Below are positions 36,760-44,597 of a stretch of DNA of 64,000 nt, in pieces. The DNA is taken from assembly GCF_001665785.1 (NCBI RefSeq), contig NZ_LZSO01000049.1, positions 124,001-188,000 on the forward strand. The letters are read 5' to 3'. The position numbers were made by a program, and so were the translations under genes. The notes beneath the pieces are model-generated. The model was given only the letters and a program-made list of their open reading frames with translations. It ran no database searches and was not told the DNA's origin. This DNA is from Mycolicibacterium peregrinum (GTDB taxonomy: Bacteria; Actinomycetota; Actinomycetes; Mycobacteriales; Mycobacteriaceae). Every line of letters begins with the position of its first letter. Position 1 is the first letter of the stretch.

Positions 36760-37377
36760 ATGTCGCAGTCGTTGCGCGAGCATCACAACAACACCGATAC
36801 GGCGACGCGGGTGTTCGATCAACCGCGCGCCGAGGCGGCTGTACGTGAGCTGCTGATCGCCATCGGTGAGGACCCGGATCGTCAGGGTCTGCTGGATACC
36901 CCGGCCCGCGTGGCGCGTGCGTACAAAGAGCTGATGGCCGGGCTGTACACCGACCCGGACGCGGTGCTCAACACCACCTTTGACGAGGAGCACGACGAGC
37001 TCGTGCTGGTCAAGCAGATTCCGATGTACTCCACGTGCGAGCATCACCTGGTGTCGTTCCACGGGGTGGCACACGTTGGATACATCCCCGGGGTGGACGG
37101 CCGGGTGACCGGACTGTCGAAGATCGCGCGTCTGGTCGACCTGTACTCCAAGCGCCCGCAGGTGCAGGAGCGCCTGACCGCTCAGATCGCCGACGCACTG
37201 ATGCGCAAGCTCGATCCGCGCGGAGCCATCGTGGTGATCGAGGCCGAGCACCTCTGCATGGCCATGCGCGGGGTGCGCAAGCCGGGCGCGGTCACCACCA
37301 CGTCGGCGGTACGAGGACAATTCAAGACCGACAAGGCTTCTCGGGCCGAAGCGCTGGAACTGATCCTTCGGAAGTGA
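36760..37377 (+). CDS. folE: GTP cyclohydrolase I
   Basis: 205 residues with the zinc ligands in STCEHHL and HLCMAMRG and the conserved RVARAYKELM helix. Catalyses GTP to 7,8-dihydroneopterin triphosphate, the first step of folate synthesis, as a homodecamer in the cytoplasm. The ATG at 36760 follows CGGAGG by 5-6 bases; the long open frame upstream is the shadow of the ftsH tail. folP starts within its stop codon. Confidence 0.97.
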   Translation: MSQSLREHHNNTDTATRVFDQPRAEAAVRELLIAIGEDPDRQGLLDTPARVARAYKELMAGLYTDPDAVLNTTFDEEHDELVLVKQIPMYSTCEHHLVSFHGVAHVGYIPGVDGRVTGLSKIARLVDLYSKRPQVQERLTAQIADALMRKLDPRGAIVVIEAEHLCMAMRGVRKPGAVTTTSAVRGQFKTDKASRAEALELILRK

Positions 37378-38231
37378 ACCCACCCGAGCCGATGGACCTT
37401 CGCGGGAAGCGCGTGCAGGTCATGGGGGTGGTGAATGTCACCGATGATTCCTTCTCCGACGGTGGCAGGTTCATCGACCGCGACCGCGCGGTCGAACACG
37501 GGCTGGCGCTGGCCGCGGCCGGGGCGGCGATCATCGACGTGGGTGGGGAATCGACCCGGCCCGGTGCGGTGCGCATCAACCCTGCAGTGGAAGCGGCCCG
37601 GGTCGTCCCCGTCATCGAAGCGCTTGCCTCCCAAGGCATCACGGTCAGCATCGACACCATGCACGCCGATGTGGCGAGGGCGGCGCTGGAACACGGCGCG
37701 CACATCGTCAACGACGTGTCGGGCGGCCTGGCCGACCCGAACATGGCGCCACTGCTCGCCGAGGCCGGGGTGCCGTGGATCCTGATGCACTGGCGTTCGG
37801 TCGGCGCCGAGCAGCCGCACCGTGCTCCGGGCTACGGAGATGTGGTGGCCGAGGTTCGGACCGAACTGCTGTCCGCGGTGGACGCCGCGGTCGCGGCGGG
37901 CGTTGCCCCGGAGCGGTTGATCATCGATCCGGGGCTGGGATTCGCCAAGACCGCGCAGCACAATTGGGCCCTGTTGCATGCCTTGCCCGAATTCATCGCG
38001 ACCGGGATTCCCGTGTTGGTCGGTGCGTCACGCAAACGCTTCCTCGGGGCCCTGCTGTCCGGGCCGGACGGAACCCTGCGGCCACCGGGCGGCAGGGAGA
38101 CCGCCACTGCGGCAATCTCGTTGCTGGCGGCCCAGCACGGAGCGTGGGGTGTTCGGGTGCACGATGTGGTGGCTTCCGTCGACGCGCTCGCCGTACTGGA
38201 AGCATGGGAATCTGGAGGTCAGGTTGGCTGA
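37374..38231 (+). CDS. folP: Dihydropteroate synthase
   Basis: TIM-barrel enzyme with the pterin-binding signatures VMGVVNVTDDSFSDGG and GESTRPGA, HIVNDVSGG, and the late SRKRFLG that binds the pABA side and is where sulfonamides act. Condenses the pterin pyrophosphate with p-aminobenzoate. The GTG at 37374 overlaps the folE stop (GTGA) and is used here; the ATG at 37392 is a close alternative. About 285 residues, matching FolP1 (Rv3608c). folB begins within its last 8 bases. Confidence 0.96.
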   Translation: MNPPEPMDLRGKRVQVMGVVNVTDDSFSDGGRFIDRDRAVEHGLALAAAGAAIIDVGGESTRPGAVRINPAVEAARVVPVIEALASQGITVSIDTMHADVARAALEHGAHIVNDVSGGLADPNMAPLLAEAGVPWILMHWRSVGAEQPHRAPGYGDVVAEVRTELLSAVDAAVAAGVAPERLIIDPGLGFAKTAQHNWALLHALPEFIATGIPVLVGASRKRFLGALLSGPDGTLRPPGGRETATAAISLLAAQHGAWGVRVHDVVASVDALAVLEAWESGGQVG

Positions 38232-38598
38232 TCGGATTGAGTTGCGCGGCTTGCGGGTTCGCGGAAACCACGGTGTATTCGACCATGAACGCCGCGACGG
38301 CCAGGAGTTCGTCGTCGACATCACGGCGTGGGTCGACCTGCGCCGCGCGGCAGCCACCGACGAACTCGTAGACACTCTCGATTACGGTGCACTGGCGCAG
38401 CGGGCCGCCGACATCGTCGCGGGCCCGCCGCGGAACCTGATCGAGACGGTCTCGGCCGAGATCGCCGACGCCATCATGGCCGACGAACGTCTGCACGCGG
38501 TCGAGGTTGTCGTGCACAAGCCGAGTGCCCCGATTCCGCTGACCTTCGACGATGTCGCGGTGGTGGCCCGCCGGTCGCGCCGCGGAGGTGCCCAATGA
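38224..38598 (+). CDS. folB: Dihydroneopterin aldolase
   Basis: 124 residues; IELRGLRVRGNHGVFDHER at the N-terminus with the conserved YGVF-like loop, and HKPSAPIPLTFDDVAV with the catalytic lysine near the C-terminus. Cleaves dihydroneopterin to 6-hydroxymethyl-dihydropterin and glycolaldehyde. The start is a TTG at 38224 with GGAGG 5 bases upstream, overlapping the folP end; an ATG elsewhere would lose the first strand. folK follows in an ATGA overlap. Confidence 0.94.
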   Translation: MADRIELRGLRVRGNHGVFDHERRDGQEFVVDITAWVDLRRAAATDELVDTLDYGALAQRAADIVAGPPRNLIETVSAEIADAIMADERLHAVEVVVHKPSAPIPLTFDDVAVVARRSRRGGAQ

Positions 38599-39131
38599 CA
38601 TCCACCGTCCTTTCGATCGGATCGAACATCGGCGACCGGCTGGCCCGGTTGCAGTCGGTGGTCGACGGACTGGGGAACGCGGTTCGCGCCGTGTCGCCGG
38701 TGTTCGAGACCGACGCCTGGGGCGGAGTCGAACAGAGTCCGTTCCTGAATGCGGTACTGCTCGCCGATGACCCGGCCCTCGATTGCCACGACTGGCTGCG
38801 GCGCGGCCAGCGGCTCGAGGAGGAGGCGGACCGGGTCCGGGAGCAGAAGTGGGGTCCGCGCACCCTCGACGTCGACCTGGTCACCTGCCATGACGGTGAC
38901 GTGGAAGTGCTGTCCCGCGGCGAGGACCTGACGCTGCCGCACCCGCTGGCTCACCTGCGCGCCTTTGTCCTGATCCCCTGGCTGGCGGTGGATCCGGATG
39001 CCACGCTGACCGTCGTCGGCCGGTCCCGGCGGGTCGCACACCTGCTGGAGGACATCGACCCGGCCGAACGCGCCGGGGTCAGGCCCACCGATCTGGCGCT
39101 GGACTTTCGCACCGAACCGGCGGCCGACTGA
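38595..39131 (+). CDS. folK: 6-hydroxymethyl-7,8-dihydropterin pyrophosphokinase
   Basis: 178 residues; begins with the strand VLSIGSNIGDRL, followed by FLNAVLL and the signature WGPRTLDVDLVTC with the Mg-binding aspartates, then LPHPLAHLRAFVL. Transfers pyrophosphate from ATP to the pterin to make the FolP substrate. Order folE-folP-folB-folK is the mycobacterial folate cluster. The ATG overlaps the folB stop; the next gene's ATG overlaps its own stop. Confidence 0.96.
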   Translation: MTSTVLSIGSNIGDRLARLQSVVDGLGNAVRAVSPVFETDAWGGVEQSPFLNAVLLADDPALDCHDWLRRGQRLEEEADRVREQKWGPRTLDVDLVTCHDGDVEVLSRGEDLTLPHPLAHLRAFVLIPWLAVDPDATLTVVGRSRRVAHLLEDIDPAERAGVRPTDLALDFRTEPAAD

Positions 39132-39607
39132 TGGGTCCGACCCGCAAGCGCGACCTGGCCGGTGCGGTGGCAGTTGTCGCCATCGTCGGTTACGTGCTGG
39201 TCGGAGTGCTCTACCGGTGGTTCCCGCCGCTGACGATCTGGACCGGGCTGTCGCTGTTGGCGGTCGCGATCGCCGAGGCAGGCTGGGCGTTCTATGTGCG
39301 GGCCAAGATCAACGACGGGCAGATCGGGGTCGGGGCGGGCCGGTTGCACCCGCTCACCGTCGCCCGGTCCGTTGTCATCGCCAAGGCCTCGGCCTGGGTC
39401 GGCGCCATCGTGGCGGGCTGGTGGATCGGGGTGCTGGTGTATCTGCTGCCCCGGCGCGGCGATCTGAGGGTGGCCGGCGAGGACACTCCCGGGGCGGTGG
39501 TGGCCGCGCTCAGTGCCGCGGCGCTGATCGTCGCGGCGGTGTGGCTGCAGCATTGCTGCAAGTCTCCGGAGGAACCGCCGGACAACGGCGATACCGCCAC
39601 CGAGTGA
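39131..39607 (+). CDS. DUF3180 membrane protein, Rv3605c-like (158 aa)
   Basis: Four transmembrane helices (AVAVVAIVGYVLVGVLY, WTGLSLLAVAIAEAGWAF, ASAWVGAIVAGWWIGVLVYLL, and AALSAAALIVAAVWL) with a conserved middle (GRLHPLTVARSVVIAKASA) and an acidic C-terminus. Conserved after folK in actinobacteria; function unknown. The start overlaps the folK stop by one base, so it is part of the operon. A plausible but unproven role is transport or membrane organisation linked to folate metabolism. Confidence 0.85.
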   Translation: MGPTRKRDLAGAVAVVAIVGYVLVGVLYRWFPPLTIWTGLSLLAVAIAEAGWAFYVRAKINDGQIGVGAGRLHPLTVARSVVIAKASAWVGAIVAGWWIGVLVYLLPRRGDLRVAGEDTPGAVVAALSAAALIVAAVWLQHCCKSPEEPPDNGDTATE

Positions 39608-39612
39608 ACGAT

Positions 39613-39634
39613 TTCGGCCAGCTAGTTGGCCGAA
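39613..39634 (+). terminator. Hairpin after the DUF3180 gene
   Basis: TTCGGCCA (39613-39620) and TGGCCGAA (39627-39634) pair perfectly over 8 bases with a 6-base loop, starting 5 bases after the stop. There is no T-run, so this would be an I-shaped or attenuating hairpin; the next gene begins 51 bases later. Confidence 0.5.
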
Positions 39635-39685
39635 TCGCCGCAGCGGTCCCCGGGCTAGATGACCCCTGACGGGTACAGTCGGCGC

Positions 39686-41227
39686 ATGACCGTTCTGCCC
39701 CGCGGCGGCCGGCCACGGCGCGGCGGCCGAAGGCCAGGCTGGCTGCTCTTAACGGTATTGCTGGTGCTCGCCATTCTGGCCAGTTCCGCATTGGTGTTCA
39801 CCGATCGCGTCGAGTTGCTGAAGCTCGCCGTCATCCTGGCCTTGTGGGCTGCCGTGGTGGCGGCCTTCGTCTCCGTCATCTACCGGCGCCAGAGTGACCT
39901 GGACCAGGCCAAGGCCCGTGATCTGAAGTTCGTCTACGACCTGCAGCTGGATCGTGAGATCTCGGCGCGGCGCGAGTACGAGCTGACCGTCGAGACCCAG
40001 TTGCGCCGGGAACTCGCTTCCGAGCTGCGTGCCCAGGCCGCCGATGAGGTTGCCGCGCTGCGCTCCGAGCTGGCCGCGTTGCGGGCGAACCTCGAGATCC
40101 TGTTCGACACGGAGCTGGTGGACCGACCGGCCATCGAGACCGACAAGAGCGCGGTGCGGACCGCCGGCCGCGTCACCGCCAGTCGCTTGGACATACCGGC
40201 GGTCGAGGTCACCGACATTCGTATGTCGCGCACGCAGGAAAGCCCGATCATCGATGTTCCGGCCGAACCGCATCCGCCGGAGAGCGACTGGGGGACCTCG
40301 GGCGGTGTGCATCGGCTGCCGTCGCGGCCTACCCCTGCCGGTGAACCGGCCCGCCGTCGCCGGCGTCAGCCGGAACCGGCTCGTCAGCAAGAGACCCCGC
40401 GTCAGCAAGAAAACCCGCGTCAGCCGGAACCCACCCGCCAGGAACCTCAGCCTCAGCCGCGGCCAGAACCGCAACCGGTGTCTCGGCCGGAGCCCCGACC
40501 GGAACCGCAACCCCAACCTCAGCCTCAGGCACGGCCGGAACCCCAGCCGCAACCGCAACCGCAGCAGCGGCCGGAGCCGAAACCGCAGCCGGCCGCTCGC
40601 AGGCAGCCTGAGCCGCCCTCGACCTGGGCGCCGCCTCCACCCCCGCCGACGATGCCGCCGATGCAGCCGTCACCCACGATCGAAGCGCCCGAACCCGAAC
40701 CCCCGAGCGCACCGGCACCGGCTGCCGAACCCGCCGCCGCGGGTTGGCAACCGGCACCCGCCGAGGGGCAGTGGATTCCTGCGGGTGCGCCGGGCAGCAA
40801 CTGGGCTGCCCCAGCAGCCCAGAACGGCGCTGAAACCGAGTACGTCGGGCGGCGGCGTGCCCCCGAATCGGCCCCGGCGCCGGCTCCCGCTCCCACCGCC
40901 GAAGCGCCGGCCCCCGAGCCGGCCCCCGAACCCGATCCGACTCCGGCGCCCGCGATGTCACCGGGCCAGGCTCCCGAGCCGCCCCGTGGCCGTCATTCAG
41001 CCGGAGTCGACCCCGGTCAGTCCGTGCCGGCTCAGCCGTCGCCGGCCTTGGCCACCGAGTCCTCGCAACCGCCCGAGCCGCCGCGTCGGGCGTCGCGGCA
41101 CCGTAGTGACGACGAGCCTGAGCCGCCGAACGGGCATCACGCCGACGGGCAGTCGGTCAATGACCTGCTGGCACGGTTTCAGGCAGGTCGCCCCGAAGGC
41201 GGGCGTCGCAGGCGCCGCGAGGATTGA
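39686..41227 (+). CDS. Membrane-anchored Pro/Gln/Glu-rich protein, Rv3604c-like (513 aa)
   Basis: Two N-terminal membrane helices (WLLLTVLLVLAILASSALVF and LAVILALWAAVVAAFVSVIY), then a charged coiled-coil region (~80-150, RREYELTVETQLRRELASELRAQ-type heptads), then ~350 residues of low-complexity sequence dominated by PEPQPQ, RQQE and PAPAP repeats. Ends with a conserved tail NDLLARFQAGRP. Matches the Rv3604c family (DUF6779 type). I prefer ATG 39686; an in-frame ATG at 39659 adds nine residues. Function unknown; an envelope-spanning or scaffold role is only inference. Confidence 0.8.
   Translation: MTVLPRGGRPRRGGRRPGWLLLTVLLVLAILASSALVFTDRVELLKLAVILALWAAVVAAFVSVIYRRQSDLDQAKARDLKFVYDLQLDREISARREYELTVETQLRRELASELRAQAADEVAALRSELAALRANLEILFDTELVDRPAIETDKSAVRTAGRVTASRLDIPAVEVTDIRMSRTQESPIIDVPAEPHPPESDWGTSGGVHRLPSRPTPAGEPARRRRRQPEPARQQETPRQQENPRQPEPTRQEPQPQPRPEPQPVSRPEPRPEPQPQPQPQARPEPQPQPQPQQRPEPKPQPAARRQPEPPSTWAPPPPPPTMPPMQPSPTIEAPEPEPPSAPAPAAEPAAAGWQPAPAEGQWIPAGAPGSNWAAPAAQNGAETEYVGRRRAPESAPAPAPAPTAEAPAPEPAPEPDPTPAPAMSPGQAPEPPRGRHSAGVDPGQSVPAQPSPALATESSQPPEPPRRASRHRSDDEPEPPNGHHADGQSVNDLLARFQAGRPEGGRRRRRED
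40374..40620 (+). repeat. Low-complexity Pro-Gln/Arg-Glu codon repeats inside the Rv3604c-like gene
   Basis: Short imperfect tandem units encoding RQQE(T/N)PRQ and (R)PEPQPQPQ run through this stretch, with near-identical cytosine-adenosine-guanine-rich codons. Such tracts are prone to slippage and length variation between strains. Confidence 0.7.
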
Positions 41228-41307
41228 GCTAGTCTCGTGACGACCGTCCGGTACCCGCAACGCGGGACTGGAACGTAGAACTATTTCAACCTGTGAGGTC
41301 GTCTGCG

Positions 41308-42291
41308 ATGCAGCAGTCCCCTGCCAACGGGTGGTCCCCGCCTGAGGGATTGCGTCCGGCCAGGCTCAGCGTCGGCGTTATTTCCGCTGGTCGGGTGGGT
41401 ACTGCGCTGGGCTATGCGCTGGAGCGCGTCGAACACGTGGTGGTGGCGTGCAGCGCGATATCCCAGGCGTCGCGGCTGCGGGCGCAGCGCCGGCTGCCCG
41501 AAACCTCCGTCCTGCCCGTTCCCGAGGTGGCCCAGCGGGCCGAACTGTTGCTGTTGACGGTCCCCGACTCCGAGCTGCCGTCGCTGGTGTCGGGTCTGGC
41601 CGCCACCGGTGCGGTGCGGCCAGGCACGATCGTGGTCCACACCTCCGGTGCGAACGGGGTCGCGGTGCTGGCCCCGCTGACCGAGCAGGGATGCATCCCG
41701 CTGGCCATCCATCCGGCGATGACCTTCACCGGTTCGGATGAGGACATCGCACGGCTGCCAGACACCTGCTTCGGGATCACCGCCGCCGATGAGGTGGGAT
41801 ACGCGATCGGCCAGTCGTTGGTGCTCGAAATCGGTGGTGAGCCGTTCCGGGTGCCCGAGCACGCCAGAACGCAGTACCACGCGGCACTGGCGCATGCCAG
41901 CAACCACCTGGTCACGCTGGTGCTGGACGCGGTCGACGCCTTGCGGGCCGCGTTGCGCGGGCAGGAGCTGCTCGGCCAGGAACTCGTCGACGATGCACCC
42001 GGTGGGCTGCCCGAACGTGTGGTGGGCCCGCTGGCCCGGGCCGCGCTGGACAACGCGATGCAACGTGGCCAGGCCGCGTTGACCGGACCCGTGGCACGCG
42101 GAGATGCCGCTGCGGTGACCGCACATCTGAATGCACTGCGTGCACTGGATCCTCAACTGGCCCAGGCATATCGGGCCGACTCACTGCGTACGGCCCAACG
42201 TGCCCACGCGCCTGCGGGCGTGCTCGCAGCTCTCCGGGAGACGAGCCCGGAAACAGGTCCTGAAAACCGCCCTGAAACGAGTCACGGATGA
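41308..42291 (+). CDS. Rossmann-like DUF2520 protein, Rv3603c-like (327 aa)
   Basis: N-terminal Rossmann domain (LSVGVISAGRVGTALGYAL, the GxGxxG variant), then IVVHTSGANG and HPAMTFTG, then a helical C-terminal domain with ARTQYHAALAHASNHLVTL. This is the DUF2520 architecture, related to NADP-dependent 6-phosphogluconate/ketopantoate reductase-like folds. ATG 41308 has GAGGT upstream. The panC start overlaps its stop (ATGA), so it is translated as part of the pantothenate genes. A reductase role in pantoate supply is an attractive hypothesis. Confidence 0.85.
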   Translation: MQQSPANGWSPPEGLRPARLSVGVISAGRVGTALGYALERVEHVVVACSAISQASRLRAQRRLPETSVLPVPEVAQRAELLLLTVPDSELPSLVSGLAATGAVRPGTIVVHTSGANGVAVLAPLTEQGCIPLAIHPAMTFTGSDEDIARLPDTCFGITAADEVGYAIGQSLVLEIGGEPFRVPEHARTQYHAALAHASNHLVTLVLDAVDALRAALRGQELLGQELVDDAPGGLPERVVGPLARAALDNAMQRGQAALTGPVARGDAAAVTAHLNALRALDPQLAQAYRADSLRTAQRAHAPAGVLAALRETSPETGPENRPETSHG

Positions 42292-43232
42292 CCCCCAGCA
42301 ACACGCCCAAGTTCGTCGCCGGCGAGCTGAACGTCTATTCGGCACCCGCCGACGTCACCGCCGTCACCCGAGCCCTGCGCACCAGCGGGCGCCGGGTCAC
42401 CCTCGTGCCCACCATGGGTGCGTTGCACGAAGGTCACCTGACTTTGATCCGGGCGGCCAAGCGGGTGCCCGGTGCGGTCGTCGTCGTGTCGATCTTCGTC
42501 AACCCGCTGCAGTTCGGGCCGGGCGAAGACCTCGACGCCTACCCGCGGACTCTCGATGAGGACCTGGCCGCCCTGCGCGCCGAGGGTGTCGAGATCGCCT
42601 TCACCCCAACAGGTTCGGACATGTATCCCAACGGCCCCCGCACCAGTGTGCAGCCCGGGGCGGCCGGCGATGAACTCGAAGGCGCGTCGCGCCAGGGGCA
42701 CTTCGCCGGTGTGCTGACCGTCGTGCTCAAGCTGCTCCAGATTGTCCGGCCGGACCGGGCCTTCTTCGGTGAGAAGGACTACCAGCAACTGGCACTGATC
42801 CGGCAGATGGTCACCGATCTCAACGTCGACGTACAGATCGTCGGGGTGCCCATCGTCAGGGAATCCGACGGACTGGCGATGTCGTCGCGCAACCGGTACC
42901 TCGATCCCGACGAGCGGGAACAGGCCGGTGCGTTGTCGGCGGCCCTGCTGGCCGGCAAGTATGCGGCAGCAGGAGGGGCGTCAGCGGCGGTCGACGCGGC
43001 GCGGGCGGTGCTCGACGAGGTGCCCGCCATCGACGTCGACTATCTGGAGGTGCGTGACCCGATGCTGGGTCCCGCGCCGAGCGAAGGTCAGGCCCGGCTG
43101 CTGGTGGCCGCCCGGCTGGGCCGAACCCGACTGCTGGACAACATTTCTGTCGACATCGGAGCGTCGGCGGGAATCGACGGACATCCTCGCGTCGGCGACG
43201 GCGAGAATCACGAACTGCCCTGGAGGAACTGA
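42288..43232 (+). CDS. panC: Pantothenate synthetase
   Basis: 314 residues with the class I ATP-binding HIGH-like motif in MGALHEGHLTL, VVVSIFVNPLQFGPGEDLDAYPR, FGEKDYQQL and the KMSKS-like MSSRNRYL. Condenses pantoate with beta-alanine using ATP. The start overlaps the DUF2520 stop; panD follows with a one-base overlap. Cytoplasmic, essential for pantothenate autotrophy. Confidence 0.97.
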   Translation: MTPSNTPKFVAGELNVYSAPADVTAVTRALRTSGRRVTLVPTMGALHEGHLTLIRAAKRVPGAVVVVSIFVNPLQFGPGEDLDAYPRTLDEDLAALRAEGVEIAFTPTGSDMYPNGPRTSVQPGAAGDELEGASRQGHFAGVLTVVLKLLQIVRPDRAFFGEKDYQQLALIRQMVTDLNVDVQIVGVPIVRESDGLAMSSRNRYLDPDEREQAGALSAALLAGKYAAAGGASAAVDAARAVLDEVPAIDVDYLEVRDPMLGPAPSEGQARLLVAARLGRTRLLDNISVDIGASAGIDGHPRVGDGENHELPWRN

Positions 43233-43648
43233 TGCAGCGCACCATGCTGAAATCGAAGGTTCACCGCGCCACGGTGACGCAGGCCGACCTGCACTACGTC
43301 GGCTCGGTGACCATCGACGCCGACCTGATGGAGGCGGCCGACCTGCTCGAAGGCGAGCAGGTGACGATCGTGGACATCGACAACGGCGCCCGTCTGGTCA
43401 CGTACGCCATCACTGGCGAGCGCGGCACCGGGGTGATCGGGATCAACGGTGCCGCAGCGCATCTCATCCACCCGGGCGACCTGGTCATCCTGATCGCATA
43501 CGGTGTGATGGAGGATGCCGAGGCCCGCGCCTATCGGCCGCGGATCGTGTTCGTCGACGCCGACAACAAGCAGATCGACCTCGGTGAGCACGGCCACGAT
43601 CCGGCCTACGTCCCCGAGGACGTGTCCGAACTGATGTCGCCGCGCTGA
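43232..43648 (+). CDS. panD: Aspartate 1-decarboxylase proenzyme
   Basis: 138 residues. The self-processing site Gly24-Ser25 in HYVGSVT generates the pyruvoyl cofactor; KSKVHRATVTQADL and INGAAAHLIHPGDLVI are conserved. Makes beta-alanine for PanC. The C-terminal extension after residue ~115, present in mycobacteria, is the region where pyrazinoic-acid resistance mutations map in M. tuberculosis. Confidence 0.97.
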   Translation: MQRTMLKSKVHRATVTQADLHYVGSVTIDADLMEAADLLEGEQVTIVDIDNGARLVTYAITGERGTGVIGINGAAAHLIHPGDLVILIAYGVMEDAEARAYRPRIVFVDADNKQIDLGEHGHDPAYVPEDVSELMSPR

Positions 43649-44463
43649 TGCTGCTCGCCATCGATGTCCGCAACACCCACACCATCGTCGGGCTGATCTC
43701 CGGTTCAGGGGATCACGCGAAAGTGGTGCAGCAGTGGCGGATCCGGACCGAATCCGAGGTGACTGCCGACGAGTTGGCGCTCACCCTCGACGGCCTGATC
43801 GGTGACGACTCCGAGCATCTGACCGGGGCCGCCGGACTGTCGACGGTGCCGTCGGTGCTGCATGAGGTGCGACTCATGCTCGAGCAGTACTGGCCGACGG
43901 TGCCGCATGTGCTGATCGAGCCCGGTGTGCGGACGGGTATCCCGCTGTTGGTCGACAACCCCAAGGAAGTCGGCGCGGACCGGATCGTGAACTGCCTTGC
44001 CGCCTATCACAAGTACGGCACGGCGGCGATCATCGTCGACTTCGGCTCGTCGATCTGTGTCGACGTGGTGTCGGCCAAGGGGGAGTTCCTGGGCGGGGCG
44101 ATCGCGCCCGGTGTGCAGGTGTCCTCGGATGCGGCCGCGGCCCGCTCGGCGGCACTGCGGCGGGTCGAGCTGACCCGTCCGCGTTCGGTGATCGGCAAGA
44201 ACACCGTCGAGTGCATGCAGGCCGGGGCGGTTTTCGGGTTCGCCGGACTGGTGGACGGGCTGGTCCACCGGATCCGCGAGGATGTCGACGGATTCGCCGG
44301 CGACGACGTCGCCGTGGTCGCCACCGGCTACACCGCGCCGCTGGTGCTGCCGGACCTGCGCACGGTCGAGCACTACGACCGCCACCTCACACTCGACGGC
44401 CTGCGGTTGGTATTCGAGCGCAACCGCGACAGCCAGCGCGGCCGGCTCAAGCCCGCCAGATGA
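43648..44463 (+). CDS. coaX: Type III pantothenate kinase
   Basis: 271 residues of the ASKHA fold: MLLAIDVRNTHTIVGL (phosphate loop), VDNPKEVGADRIVN, VDFGSSICVDVVS and GGAIAPGV. Phosphorylates pantothenate, the entry to CoA. Its ATG overlaps the panD stop. In M. tuberculosis the CoaX homologue (Rv3600c) is reported inactive or not essential beside CoaA; the key residues seen here look intact. Last gene of the ftsH-folate-pantothenate run. Confidence 0.95.
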   Translation: MLLAIDVRNTHTIVGLISGSGDHAKVVQQWRIRTESEVTADELALTLDGLIGDDSEHLTGAAGLSTVPSVLHEVRLMLEQYWPTVPHVLIEPGVRTGIPLLVDNPKEVGADRIVNCLAAYHKYGTAAIIVDFGSSICVDVVSAKGEFLGGAIAPGVQVSSDAAAARSAALRRVELTRPRSVIGKNTVECMQAGAVFGFAGLVDGLVHRIREDVDGFAGDDVAVVATGYTAPLVLPDLRTVEHYDRHLTLDGLRLVFERNRDSQRGRLKPAR

Positions 44464-44597
44464 ACAGAACCAATTCGCCTTTGTTGTGAGGTTGTGCACA
44501 CCGGGGCGGCGGTCTGTCCCCGTCACGGTGCGGATAGTCCGCGCCGGCTCGTCGGCGTGCAATTATGCATTGGCGTATTCATTTAAGCTGGCATTTT

